Below are positions 17,237 to 25,897 of a stretch of DNA of 64,000 bases, in pieces. Origin of the DNA: CAVUEG01 sp963740525 (lineage in GTDB: Bacteria; Actinomycetota; Actinomycetes; Propionibacteriales; Nocardioidaceae); assembly GCA_963740525.1 (NCBI GenBank), contig CAVUEG010000006.1:496001-560000 (forward strand). Direction: 5' to 3'. The notes under the pieces were generated by a model, which was given only the letters and a program-made list of their open reading frames with translations, did not search any database and was not told the DNA's origin. The position numbers and the translations under genes were made by a program. How positions within the stretch are numbered: position 1 is the first letter of the stretch; each line of letters opens with the position of its first letter.

Positions 17237-18805
17237 TCACTCCCACTCGATGGTGCCGGGCGGCTTGCTGGTGATGTCGACGGTGACGCGGTTGATCTGG
17301 GGCACCTCGTTGGTGATCCGGGTCGAGATCCGCTCGAGCACGTCGTAGGGCAGCCGCGCCCAGTCGGCGGTCATCGCGTCCTCGGAGGTGACCGGGCGCA
17401 GGACCACGGGGTGGCCGTAGGTGCGGCCGTCGCCTTGTACGCCGACGGAGCGGACGTCGGCCAGCAGCACGACGGGGAACTGCCAGATCTCGTCGTCCAG
17501 CCCGGCCCGGGTCAGCTCCTCACGGGCGATGGCGTCGGCCTCGCGAAGGATCTCGAGTCGCTCGTGCGTGACCTCGCCGACGATCCGGATGGCCAGGCCG
17601 GGGCCGGGGAAGGGGTGGCGCCCGACGATCTCGGCCGGGAGCCCGAGCTGGGCGCCGACCAGGCGGACCTCGTCCTTGAAGAGCGTCCGCAGCGGCTCCA
17701 CGAGGGCGAACTCGAGGTCGTCGGGCAGACCGCCCACATTGTGGTGCGACTTGATGTTCGACGTGCCGGCACCGCCACCGGACTCGACCACGTCGGGGTA
17801 GAGCGTGCCCTGGACCAGGAAGGCGACCTTCTCGCCCTCCTGTGCCGCGTCACCGAGGACGGCGGCCTCGGCACCCTCGAAGGCCCGGATGAACTCACGG
17901 CCGATGACCTTCCGCTTCTCCTCGGGGTCGATGACCCCCGCGAGCGCGTCGAGGAAGCGCTTCTCGGCGTCGACGACGTGGAGCGCGACCCCGGTGGCGG
18001 CCACGAAGTCCCGCTCGACCTGCTCGGCCTCGCCCTTGCGCAGCAGACCCTGGTCCACGAAGACGCAGGTGAGCTGGTCACCGATCGCGCGCTGCACCAG
18101 GGCGGCGGCCACGGCGGAGTCGACCCCGCCGGACAGTCCGCAGATGGCCCGCTTGTCGCCGATCTGCTCTTGGATCCGGGCCACCTGCTCCTCGACGATG
18201 TTGACCATCGTCCAGGTCGGACGGCAGCCTGCGATCTGGATGAGGAAGCGGTCGAGCACGGCCTGGCCGTGCTCGGTGTGCATCACCTCGGGGTGCCACT
18301 GAACGCCCGCGAGCCGCCGGTCGAGGTTCTCGAAGGCGGCCACCGGCGCACCCTCGGTGGTCGCCAGGGTCGTGAAGCCGTCAGGTGAGCGGACCACGGA
18401 GTCCCCGTGGCTCATCCAGACCTTGTGCGCGAGCGGCACCTCAGCGAGCAGCGTGCCCGGCTCGGTGACGGTGACGGGCGTCCGGCCGTACTCCGAGCGC
18501 CCGGTGCGCAGGACCTCTCCCCCACAGCTCTGAGCCATCGCCTGGAAGCCGTAGCACATCCCGAAGACGGGTACCCCGGCCTCGAAGATGGCCGGGTCGA
18601 CGGCGGGCGCGCCGGGCTCGTACACCGACGACGGTCCGCCAGAGAGCACGATCGCCTGCGGGTTGCGAGCCAGCATCTCCTCGACCGGCATCGTGTGCGG
18701 CACGATCTCGGAGTAGACGCGGGACTCGCGGACGCGGCGGGCGATGAGCTGGGCGTACTGGGCGCCGAAGTCGACGACGAGGACGAGGTCGTGGTCGGGG
18801 GTCAC
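17237..18805 (-). CDS. guaA: GMP synthase (glutamine-hydrolysing)
   Basis: A 522-residue complete GMP synthetase. The class I amidotransferase domain (1-195) has the triad C84 (GMCYGF), H171 and E173 (WHPE). The ATP pyrophosphatase domain carries the P-loop LSGGVDSAVA (224-233), and the C-terminal dimerisation domain ends PPGTIEWE. It aminates XMP to GMP with glutamine and ATP, the last step after guaB. The start is GTG 18805; a TAGACT box (18812-18817) lies 6 bases upstream, which suggests leaderless transcription. A second promoter and a large hairpin lie further up in the 292-base gap before the ChoD-like gene. Confidence 0.95.
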   Translation of the reverse strand: MTPDHDLVLVVDFGAQYAQLIARRVRESRVYSEIVPHTMPVEEMLARNPQAIVLSGGPSSVYEPGAPAVDPAIFEAGVPVFGMCYGFQAMAQSCGGEVLRTGRSEYGRTPVTVTEPGTLLAEVPLAHKVWMSHGDSVVRSPDGFTTLATTEGAPVAAFENLDRRLAGVQWHPEVMHTEHGQAVLDRFLIQIAGCRPTWTMVNIVEEQVARIQEQIGDKRAICGLSGGVDSAVAAALVQRAIGDQLTCVFVDQGLLRKGEAEQVERDFVAATGVALHVVDAEKRFLDALAGVIDPEEKRKVIGREFIRAFEGAEAAVLGDAAQEGEKVAFLVQGTLYPDVVESGGGAGTSNIKSHHNVGGLPDDLEFALVEPLRTLFKDEVRLVGAQLGLPAEIVGRHPFPGPGLAIRIVGEVTHERLEILREADAIAREELTRAGLDDEIWQFPVVLLADVRSVGVQGDGRTYGHPVVLRPVTSEDAMTADWARLPYDVLERISTRITNEVPQINRVTVDITSKPPGTIEWE

Positions 18806-18811
18806 GTGCCG

Positions 18812-18817
18812 AGTCTA
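18812..18817 (-). promoter_or_regulatory. -10 box 6 bases before guaA start
   Basis: TAGACT on the minus strand, with six bases (CGGCAC) to the GTG start. The -35 region is weak. The spacing fits a leaderless guaA transcript. Confidence 0.45.
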
Positions 18818-18853
18818 GGGGCCACTCCGCGCCCGACCGACCCCGGGAATGAC

Positions 18854-18892
18854 TCAGGGCCCGACCGGGGAGGGAGGGTGGTCGGGCCCTGA
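18854..18892 (-). promoter_or_regulatory. 13-bp hairpin in the guaA upstream region
   Basis: TCAGGGCCCGACC and GGTCGGGCCCTGA form a perfect 13-bp stem around a 13-base G/A-rich loop, 49 bases before the guaA start. It has no T-run on either side. It could end the ChoD-like transcript coming from upstream, or be a leader structure of a longer guaA mRNA started at the promoter near 18950. Confidence 0.5.
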
Positions 18893-18928
18893 TCGTCCTG
18901 TCCGCTGCGTACAGCGCTCGGACCAGAA

Positions 18929-18977
18929 GACCCGGCCTGGGAGGGAGCAAAGCTACCGGGTCTGTCACACGGGTCAA
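18929..18977 (-). promoter_or_regulatory. candidate distal guaA promoter with inverted repeat
   Basis: On the minus strand, TTGACC (18977-18972) and TAGCTT (18955-18950) stand 16 bases apart, a good housekeeping-sigma promoter pointing at guaA. GACCCGG / CCGGGTC (18929-18935 and 18956-18962) form an inverted repeat flanking the -10 box, a possible repressor site. The rest of the 18806-19096 gap shows only the hairpin at 18854, the guaA-proximal -10 box at 18812 and an AGGGG/CCCCT pair with a T-run on the plus strand at about 18991-19020. Confidence 0.45.
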
Positions 18978-19096
18978 CGACATCGAATCAGGGGGGTTAC
19001 GCCCCTTTCGAACTTTTTTCTGTGACTTTTCTCAGGAGCCTTCGCAAGGTCGTCGGGAGGCGTCGGGATGCCGGGTCAGGACCCGCTCCGGGCACC

Positions 19097-20830
19097 TCAG
19101 GTGACGCTGACGATGGGCAGCCGCAGGGCTGCCGGAGCCGCCTCCGGGACCGCCGGGCGGACCGGGGCGACGGCGTCGATCCGCGCGTACGGCTCCCCGA
19201 GCGCCGGGCGGGGGTCGGGCTCTCCGCGGTTCGGCCAGTAGGCCATCGCCCGCTCGGCCTGGGCCGTGATCGTCAGGGACGGGTTGACCCCCAGGTTCGC
19301 CGAGATCGCGGACCCGTCGACGACATGGAGACCGGGGTGGTTGAACACCCGCTGGAACGGGTCGATCACTCCGTCTTCGGACGTGCTCCCGATGGTGCAG
19401 CCGCCGATGAAGTGCGCCGTCAGCGGCCGGTTGAACGGCTCGCCGATCGACCCTCCCGCCTTGCCGCCCAGCAGGTCGGCCATCTTGCGCACCGCCTGGT
19501 TGGCCACCGGGATCCAGGTGGGGTTCGGAGTCCCGTGCCCCTGCTTCGAGGTGAGGTAACGGCGACCCGTGACCCGGCTCTTCCGGGTGAACGTCGTGAT
19601 CGAGTTGTCGAAGGTCTGCATGACCAGGGCGATCACGGTCCGCTCGGACCAGTGCTTGACGTCGTACAGGTCCAGGATGCTCTTGCGCTCGTGCCACATC
19701 TCCCGCAGCCAGGTGCGCCAGCGTGGCCGAGGCCCGTCCCCGTCGGTCAGCACGGTCTGCAGGAACGACATCGCGTTGCTGCCCTTGCCGTAGCGGACCG
19801 GCTCGATGTGCGTGTGCTCGTCGGGGTGGAAGGACGACGTGATCGCGACCCCCTGGCTGTAGTCGACCTTCGTGTCGGGGGCGATCGCACCCAGGATCGA
19901 CTCGGAGTTCGTCCGCGACAGGTGGCCAAGCCGCTCGGACAGGCCGGGGAGGTGACCCTCGTCCTTCATCCGGTGCAGCAGCCGCTGGGTGCCCAGCGCC
20001 GAGGCGGAGAAGACGACCTGCTCGGCGGTGAGCGTCCGGCGAGCGGAGGGACGCCCCGTCTTGGACTTGGTGAACTTCACCTCGACCTCGTAGCCGGTTG
20101 TCTCCATCGGCCGCACGCGGGTGACCGTGGTCAAGGGGTGCACGACGCAGCCGAGCTCCTCGGCCAGGTAGAGGTAGTTCTTCACCAGAGTGTTCTTGGC
20201 GTTGTGACGGCATCCGGTCATGCACTCGCCGCAGCCGATGCAGGTGTGACGACGGGGTCCGGCCCCTCCGAAGTACGGGTCCGCGACCTCCTCGCCCTGT
20301 GCCTGCTCGGGCCCGCCGAAGAAGACGCCGACCGGGGTCGGGTGGAAGGTGTCGCCCACCCCCATGTCCTCGGCGACCTGGAGCATCAGGTCGTCCGACG
20401 GCGTACGCATCGGGTTCTCGACGACGCCGAGCATGCGCTTCGCCTGGTCGTAGAACGGCTCGAGCTCGGCCTTCCAGTCGGTGATGTCGCGCCAGCTCGG
20501 GTCCTGGTAGAACGCCGGGAGCGGCTCGTAGAGCGTGTTCGCGTAGACGAGCGACCCGCCCCCGACCCCCGCTCCCGAGAGGATCAGGCAGTCCTTGAGG
20601 GCGTCGATGCGCTGGATGCCGTAGCACCCCAGCTCGGGACGGAAGAGGTACTTCGCCACGTCGAAGGACGTGTCGGGGAAGTCCCCGTCCTCGAAGCGTG
20701 CGCCGGCCTCGAGAACCCCGACCTTGTATCCCTTCTCGGTCAGCCGCAGCGCGGTGACCGAGCCGCCGAACCCCGAGCCGACGACCAGGACGTCATAGTC
20801 GAAGGAGCGATGGGTGCCCCGCTCGCTCAT
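19097..20830 (-). CDS. ChoD-like GMC family oxidoreductase
   Basis: A 577-residue flavoprotein. The FAD-binding GSGFGG is at 18-23 and LEAGARF follows; the C-terminal GMC signature is VVDGSAISANLGVNPSLTI. A cysteine cluster CIGCGECMTGCRHNAKN near residue 195 is a special feature shared with the M. tuberculosis ChoD (Rv3409c) group, which is annotated as cholesterol oxidase although its physiological role is debated. Gene position next to the gua cluster matches the mycobacterial order too. The start codon overlaps the upstream aldehyde dehydrogenase stop (ATGA), so the two form an operon. The substrate is probably an alcohol or sterol; this is inferred. Confidence 0.85.
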   Translation of the reverse strand: MSERGTHRSFDYDVLVVGSGFGGSVTALRLTEKGYKVGVLEAGARFEDGDFPDTSFDVAKYLFRPELGCYGIQRIDALKDCLILSGAGVGGGSLVYANTLYEPLPAFYQDPSWRDITDWKAELEPFYDQAKRMLGVVENPMRTPSDDLMLQVAEDMGVGDTFHPTPVGVFFGGPEQAQGEEVADPYFGGAGPRRHTCIGCGECMTGCRHNAKNTLVKNYLYLAEELGCVVHPLTTVTRVRPMETTGYEVEVKFTKSKTGRPSARRTLTAEQVVFSASALGTQRLLHRMKDEGHLPGLSERLGHLSRTNSESILGAIAPDTKVDYSQGVAITSSFHPDEHTHIEPVRYGKGSNAMSFLQTVLTDGDGPRPRWRTWLREMWHERKSILDLYDVKHWSERTVIALVMQTFDNSITTFTRKSRVTGRRYLTSKQGHGTPNPTWIPVANQAVRKMADLLGGKAGGSIGEPFNRPLTAHFIGGCTIGSTSEDGVIDPFQRVFNHPGLHVVDGSAISANLGVNPSLTITAQAERAMAYWPNRGEPDPRPALGEPYARIDAVAPVRPAVPEAAPAALRLPIVSVT

Positions 20831-22437
20831 GGGCGGCCCAGCTTCTTCATCAGGCGGAGGTTCATCGTCATCACCTTGGCGTACGTCTCGTCACTCATCC
20901 CGAGCATCGGGGCGAAGCGGATCACCCGTTGCGTGCCTACCGTCTGGGACTCGGTGTAGCGGTGGATGCCCTCCGAGCCCTGGCGGCGCCCCATCCCCGA
21001 CTCGCGCATGCCGCCCATCGGGGTGTCGATGCTGGCGAAGGTGGCGCCGAACGCCTCGTTGATGTTGACGGTGCCGCACTTGATCTGCCGGGCGATGGCT
21101 CGGGCACGCTTGCCGTCCTGGCTGTAGATCGAGGCGTTCAGGCCGTACTCACCGGCGTTGGCGCGCTCGATCGCGTCCGACTCGTCGTGGAAGCGGTACA
21201 GCGAGATCACCGGGCCGAAGGTCTCGTCACCGAAGCAGGTCATCTCGGGGGTCACCCCCTCGAGGATCGTGGGCTCGTAGAAGTACGGGCCGAGGTCGGG
21301 GCGGGCCCGGCCCCCGGTGAGAACGGTGGCGCCCTTGGCGACGGCGTCCTCGACGTGGGCGGTGACGGTCTCCAGCTGGTCGGCCGAGATCAGCGAGCCC
21401 ATGTCGCTTCCCCACTCGAGCCCCGAGCGGAGGTTCATCGCCTTGGTGCGCTCGACGAACCGCCGCACGAACCGGTCGTAGACTTGGTCCGCGACGAACA
21501 TCCGCTCCATCGAGACGCACAGCTGGCCGGCGTTGGAGAAGCTGGCCCGGACGGCACCTTCGGCGGCCTTGTCGACGTCGGCGTCGCGCAGCACCAGGAT
21601 CGGGTTCTTCCCACCGAGCTCGAGCGAGCAGCCGATGAGCCGGTCGGCGCACTGGGAGGCGATCAGCCGGCCGGTCGCGGTCGAGCCGGTGAAGCAGATG
21701 TAGTCGGCGCGGTCGATCATCGGGGTGCCGAGCTCGCGACCGGGCCCCGCCACCACGTTCCACAGACCGGGCGGGAAGCCCGCCTCCTCCAGGAGCTCGG
21801 CCCCGAGGAGGGCCGACAGCATGGTCTGCGCATCGGGCTTGGCGACCACGGCGTTGCCCGCCAGCAGAGCCGGGAGCCCATCGCACAGCGCCATCGTGAA
21901 CGGGTAGTTCCAGGGCGAGATGATGCCGACGACGCCCTTGGGAACCCGGTTCACCTCAACTCGGGTGAGACCGGGGACGACCCCCATCTTGCGTGCGGTG
22001 TCGAGGTGCTGGTGGGCGGTTCGCGCGTAGTAGCGCGCGGTCAGGGCAACGTGCAACGGCTCGTCGAAGGCGTGCTTGCGCGCCTTGCCGGACTCCCAGC
22101 AGGTGAGGTCGATGATCTCCGCCTGCCGGTCGAGGATCAGGTCGTGCAGGCGCAGCAGGCACGCGGCCCGGTGGGCCAGCGAGGTCTCCGCCCATGCCTT
22201 CTGGGCCTGGCGCGCCCGGCTGAACGCCTCGGCGACGTCCTCGGTGCTGGACTGCGGGATGTTCGCCAGCGGAGCCCCGCTGATCGGCGTGAACGTCGTG
22301 ACGCTGTTCCCGGTCGAGGAGACGACCCGGTCCGTGAGCCGGCGTACGTAGGCCGGATCGAGCGCCAGGGCGGCGGTCGGGTCGTGCTCCGGGTCGTGCG
22401 GGCCAACGGTGTGCGCGTGAGGCTGCTGGGCTGACAT
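20827..22437 (-). CDS. succinic semialdehyde dehydrogenase (NAD(P)+)
   Basis: A 536-residue aldehyde dehydrogenase, most like the actinobacterial succinic-semialdehyde dehydrogenase (GabD2) group. It shows the Rossmann segment GIISPWNYPF, FTGSTATGR, the general base in LELGGKNP (about residue 277) and the catalytic cysteine in NAGQLCVSMER (about 311). It oxidises an aldehyde to the acid with NAD(P)+. The first 35 residues are an uneven His-rich extension. TACTCT lies 6 bases before the ATG, which fits a leaderless start. It is cotranscribed with the GMC oxidoreductase through a 4-base overlap; alcohol-to-aldehyde-to-acid oxidation by the pair is a reasonable guess. Confidence 0.85.
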   Translation of the reverse strand: MSAQQPHAHTVGPHDPEHDPTAALALDPAYVRRLTDRVVSSTGNSVTTFTPISGAPLANIPQSSTEDVAEAFSRARQAQKAWAETSLAHRAACLLRLHDLILDRQAEIIDLTCWESGKARKHAFDEPLHVALTARYYARTAHQHLDTARKMGVVPGLTRVEVNRVPKGVVGIISPWNYPFTMALCDGLPALLAGNAVVAKPDAQTMLSALLGAELLEEAGFPPGLWNVVAGPGRELGTPMIDRADYICFTGSTATGRLIASQCADRLIGCSLELGGKNPILVLRDADVDKAAEGAVRASFSNAGQLCVSMERMFVADQVYDRFVRRFVERTKAMNLRSGLEWGSDMGSLISADQLETVTAHVEDAVAKGATVLTGGRARPDLGPYFYEPTILEGVTPEMTCFGDETFGPVISLYRFHDESDAIERANAGEYGLNASIYSQDGKRARAIARQIKCGTVNINEAFGATFASIDTPMGGMRESGMGRRQGSEGIHRYTESQTVGTQRVIRFAPMLGMSDETYAKVMTMNLRLMKKLGRP

Positions 22438-22443
22438 GTACCG

Positions 22444-22449
22444 AGAGTA
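22444..22449 (-). promoter_or_regulatory. -10 box of a likely leaderless aldehyde dehydrogenase transcript
   Basis: TACTCT on the minus strand ends 6 bases (CGGTAC) before the ATG at 22437. The -35 region is not clear. Confidence 0.45.
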
Positions 22450-22532
22450 TGTGACTGGCGTCTCACGTTCTACCCCTCGGTAACCGGTGAGACGAACCGC
22501 ACACGGTTCCCGTCGATCCGGGCTGCGCGGCC

Positions 22533-22538
22533 TAGTCT
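22533..22538 (+). promoter_or_regulatory. -10 box of a likely leaderless EamA transporter transcript
   Basis: TAGTCT ends 6 bases before the GTG start at 22545, and no ribosome-binding site is needed for this arrangement. The divergent aldehyde dehydrogenase has the same layout 84 bases away. Confidence 0.45.
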
Positions 22539-22544
22539 GGCGGG

Positions 22545-23417
22545 GTGCAATGGGTCGCCCTGGGGTCAGCGCTGTCGGCCGCCGTGGCCTTCGGGGTGTC
22601 GTCGTCCCTCCAACATCACGCCGCCGAGAGCGCCCCCGCCTCGGTCACCCGCTCGCATCACCTCCTGGCCCACCTCGCCCGTCGGCCGGGGTGGTTGATC
22701 GGTCAGGCACTGGCTCTGGCCGCCTTCGGGCTGCACGCGCTCGCGCTGCACTCGGGGGCCCTGGCGCTCGTGCAGCCGATCGTGGTGAGCGGGATCGTGT
22801 TCGCCGTACCGCTGCGGGCGGCCATTGCCCGGCACCTCCCGCAGGCAGGCGAGGTGCTCGCCGTGGCGGTCACCGCGACCGGCCTCGCCGCCTTCCTGGT
22901 CGTCTCGGACCCGGTGGTGGGCTCCCAGCCTTTGGATCGCGGCACGCTCGCCCTCGTCTTCACCGGGGTCGCGCTGGCGGTCGCCCTGCTGGTGCACCGG
23001 GTCGCCGGGGGTCGCTGGACATCGACCCGTCGGGCCAGTCTGCTCGGCATCACGGCCGGGATCCTGTTCGGCCTGGTCGCGGGCCTCCTCAAGCTCACCC
23101 TCGACATGGCCCGCGACGACGGGGCCGTGGCCGCCCTCACCGCGTGGCCGGTCTGGACGCTGATCGTCGTGGGGCTGTCGGGGGTCACGCTGAACCAGCG
23201 CGCCTACCGCGCCGGCGCGCTCTCCGCCTCGATGCCGATCCTCAACATCGTCAACGTGCTGGTGGCGCTGGGCTTCGGCCTCGTGGTCTTCCACGAGGTG
23301 CCCGTCCACTCCGCCGGCGCCCTGATGGTGGAGGTCCTCTCACTGGTGTGCGTCGCCTGGGGTCTCCGGGCGCTGAGCGCGAGCCCCGAGCTCTCCGGGG
23401 TGCAGCCGGTCCCCTGA
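22545..23417 (+). CDS. EamA/DMT family transporter
   Basis: A 290-residue membrane protein with about nine to ten hydrophobic helices in two EamA-like halves (roughly 1-130 and 140-275), joined by a short polar loop. It begins MQWVALGSALSAAVAFGVSSS from a GTG at 22545. Relatives of this actinobacterial subgroup (DMT family, often called multidrug or metabolite exporters) have no proven substrate. It stands alone, divergent from the aldehyde dehydrogenase and convergent with the M4 protease. Confidence 0.8.
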   Translation: MQWVALGSALSAAVAFGVSSSLQHHAAESAPASVTRSHHLLAHLARRPGWLIGQALALAAFGLHALALHSGALALVQPIVVSGIVFAVPLRAAIARHLPQAGEVLAVAVTATGLAAFLVVSDPVVGSQPLDRGTLALVFTGVALAVALLVHRVAGGRWTSTRRASLLGITAGILFGLVAGLLKLTLDMARDDGAVAALTAWPVWTLIVVGLSGVTLNQRAYRAGALSASMPILNIVNVLVALGFGLVVFHEVPVHSAGALMVEVLSLVCVAWGLRALSASPELSGVQPVP

Positions 23418-23440
23418 GCCGCACCACCTCCCGCGCATGC

Positions 23441-23486
23441 GAGAGACCCGCCGGGCTCCCCCGAGATGGGGTCCGGCGGGCCTCTC
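23441..23486. terminator. bidirectional terminator between EamA transporter and M4 protease
   Basis: GAGAGACCCGCCGG pairs with CCGGCGGGCCTCTC (14-bp stem with one mismatch, 18-base loop) between two convergent genes, 24 bases after one stop and 12 before the other. It would work in both directions. Confidence 0.75.
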
Positions 23487-23498
23487 CTGCGTTACCGC

Positions 23499-25607
23499 TC
23501 AGCCGGTGGTGAGCGACGTGTCGTCGACCAGGAAGCTGGTGGCCAGCGAGGAGTCCTCGACGCCGAGGAACTTCACGGTCACCGTCTTGCCCGTGTAGGC
23601 GTTCAGGTTGAGCGAGCGGGCGACGTACCCGGTGCTCTTGTTGAGGTTGGAGTACGTCGCCAGCGTGGTCGTGGTCGTCCCGCTGATGACCTGCACCTTC
23701 AACGTGTCGTAGGCGGCGGTCGTCGTGGTCTCCGCAGTGCTGATGGAGAGGTAGAACGACAGGGTCGCCGTCGACGCCGCCGGGATCGTCACGCTCTGGC
23801 TGAGCGTGTCGGTGTGCGAGCTGCCGTACCCGTCGAGCCAGGCGTAGTAGGACCCGGTGCGGGGGGAGGCCCCGGCCGAGTTCGTGATCACGCCCGACGT
23901 CGAGGACCAGGAGGTCGCACCCGACTCGAAGCCGGGGTTCGCCAGCAGGTTCCCGGTCGGAGGCGGCGTGGTGCCACAGGTCTCGGTCGGGGTGACGCTG
24001 ACGCCCTTCCAGGCGTTCAGGGTCGCGGTGCACTGCGACGAGGTGGCGCCGTACAGGTCCTTGGCGGCCTTGATCATGCCGTTGGCGGCCTGGGGGTAGG
24101 TGGTCGAGGACGTCCAGTACGTGGTGAGCCCGCGGTACCAGATCGCCGCGGCCTGGTCGCGACCGATCCCGGTCAGCGTCGCGCCGTTACAGGCGGTCGC
24201 GCTGTGCGAGCGGCCACCGATGGTCTTCGTGCCGGTCCCCTCCGCGAGCAGGTAGAACAGGTGGTTGCCGACACCGGAGGAGTAGTGCGGGTCGAGAGTG
24301 CCGACGGTCGAGGTCCAGCAGTTCTTCGAGCCACCGTCGAGGGACGGGTTGTCCATCCGGCGCAGGTAGGTGCCGTCCTTGGCGATCTTCTCGCCGATGT
24401 AGTAGTCACCCGGGTCGTTGGCGTTGGCCGCCTTGAACTCCACCATCGTGCCGAACACGTCGGAGGTCGCCTCGTTGAGGCCGCCCGCGTCGCCGCTGTA
24501 GACCAGCCCGGCGGTGGCCGAGGTGACGCCGTGGGTCATCTCGTGACCCGCGACGTCGAGCGAGGTCAGGGCACTGAACGTGGTGCCGCCGTCGCCGTAG
24601 GTCATGCAGAAGCAGGAGTCGTCCCAGAATGCGTTCTCGTAGTTGTTGCCGTAGTGGACTCGCGAGTACGCCGCCACGCCGTCGTTGCGGATGCCGCTGC
24701 GGCCGTAGGCGTCCTTGTAGAAGTCCCAGGTGGTCGCCGCTCCGTAGTGGGCGTCGGCGGCCGCGCTCTGACGGCTCGAGGTCGTCCCGGTCCCCCAGAC
24801 GTTGTCCGCGTCGGTGAAGAGCGTGCCGCGCGCGGTGCTGGTGGAGTTGTTCGCGTCGTAGGTCGAGTGGTTGCCCCGGGTCGAGTCCGTGAGCTGGTAG
24901 GACCCGCTGAGCACGGTCTTGAGCGTCACGGCTCCGCTGTAGAGCGTGTTCCCCGTGCCGTCCGCGTTGGCCACCTGCTCGAACACGGCGAGCTGCTTGC
25001 CGTTGCGGGCATCGGTGTAGACGAGGTTGTCGATCGGCGTGCCGTCCTTGGCAGTCCCCGTCACGCGGGACTCCCAGGCGAGGACCGGCCGGTGGCTGCT
25101 GGCGAACACGACCTTGCGGGTCTGCTGCTCGGCGCCCGCGTTGCGCGCGCCGGCGTACCGGGCGGCCTTGGCACCGGGCACGGCGGCCTTGGTGGACGCG
25201 ACGATCCGTCGGTCGGTGTTCCAGTCGGTCGAGCGCACCTTGCCCTGCGGCGTCAGATGCACGACGAGGTCACCACCGATGACCGGCAGGCCGGCGTACG
25301 TGCGGTCGTAACGAATGCTCTCGGCCCCGTTCGGGTCCTTGATCGCGTCGCGCACGACCAGCGACTCCTTCGCGCCGAGCCTCAGGGCTCGTTCGGTCCG
25401 GGCCCGGTCCTTGCGGGCCTGGGACATCGCGGAGCTGCGCTCCTGCGGAGAGAAGTCCCGCTCGGCCTTCGCCATGCCGGCCGCGACGGGCTGGCCGCCG
25501 GTCTGTGCCGTGGCCTGGGCCGGGCTCACCAGAGCCAGGGGACTGAGGACGAGGACTGCGGAGCCGGCAAGGCTCCACCACGCGGTCCCGAGAGATGTTC
25601 GCTTCAC
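23499..25607 (-). CDS. secreted M4 family metallopeptidase (thermolysin-like)
   Basis: Starting at GTG 25607 gives 702 residues: signal peptide (1-33), an FTP/PepSY propeptide (to about 235), the M4 catalytic domain and a C-terminal beta-sandwich domain. Zinc ligands are in HEMTH (355-359) and the third in GLNEATSD (E379); the later DPHYSSGVGNHLFY carries the catalytic histidine. The C-terminal 150 residues (from NLLANPGFESG) form a jelly-roll-like module repeated in many secreted actinobacterial proteases; it may bind carbohydrate or be cleaved. It digests extracellular protein after autoprocessing. Upstream lie a CCGGGG/CCCCGG hairpin in the leader (25631-25647) and the second copy of the 60-bp element. 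Confidence 0.9.
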   Translation of the reverse strand: MKRTSLGTAWWSLAGSAVLVLSPLALVSPAQATAQTGGQPVAAGMAKAERDFSPQERSSAMSQARKDRARTERALRLGAKESLVVRDAIKDPNGAESIRYDRTYAGLPVIGGDLVVHLTPQGKVRSTDWNTDRRIVASTKAAVPGAKAARYAGARNAGAEQQTRKVVFASSHRPVLAWESRVTGTAKDGTPIDNLVYTDARNGKQLAVFEQVANADGTGNTLYSGAVTLKTVLSGSYQLTDSTRGNHSTYDANNSTSTARGTLFTDADNVWGTGTTSSRQSAAADAHYGAATTWDFYKDAYGRSGIRNDGVAAYSRVHYGNNYENAFWDDSCFCMTYGDGGTTFSALTSLDVAGHEMTHGVTSATAGLVYSGDAGGLNEATSDVFGTMVEFKAANANDPGDYYIGEKIAKDGTYLRRMDNPSLDGGSKNCWTSTVGTLDPHYSSGVGNHLFYLLAEGTGTKTIGGRSHSATACNGATLTGIGRDQAAAIWYRGLTTYWTSSTTYPQAANGMIKAAKDLYGATSSQCTATLNAWKGVSVTPTETCGTTPPPTGNLLANPGFESGATSWSSTSGVITNSAGASPRTGSYYAWLDGYGSSHTDTLSQSVTIPAASTATLSFYLSISTAETTTTAAYDTLKVQVISGTTTTTLATYSNLNKSTGYVARSLNLNAYTGKTVTVKFLGVEDSSLATSFLVDDTSLTTG

Positions 25608-25786
25608 ACAACTGCCTTCCGCTGCACCGACCGGGGGATCTCCCCGGCCGCAGGCCCAGGGGCGCTGTCGATGAACAGGTCTGGACCAGGAGTGAGCCTC
25701 TCCCCCACACCCCCGCACGACAAGACGTGAGATTGCGCATTGCACGAACACGCAAGAGCACCCCCACCTCGCTGCGCTCGGGGTTG

Positions 25787-25846
25787 CGGTTTGGTCCCCA
25801 ACCGCAGGTTTTCGGGCCTGTGGCATGCAGTTTGTGACCAATGGGT
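25787..25846 (+). repeat. 60-bp dispersed element, copy 2
   Basis: Matches 4371-4430: the hairpin TGCGGTT / AACCGCA with loop TGGTCCCC is identical, the middle differs, and the end GTTTGTGACCAATGGG is kept. It lies 180 bases upstream of the M4 protease start, in opposite orientation to that gene, and 52 bases beyond the glpD stop. Directly after it a run of G-tracts (25843-25865: GGG, GGGG, GGG, GGGG, GGG) could form a G-quadruplex on the plus strand. The remainder of the 25608-25897 gap shows only the leader hairpin at 25631. Confidence 0.6.
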
Positions 25847-25897
25847 GGGGTGGGCGCGGGGTGGGCGCGCGGGGCCAGCGGGGGCCGGTACGCCGGG

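Noticed and set aside
18990..19020. Intrinsic terminator (AGGGG/CCCCT stem with T-run) on the plus strand
   Set aside because: No plus-strand gene lies upstream to be terminated, and the stem is only 5 bp.
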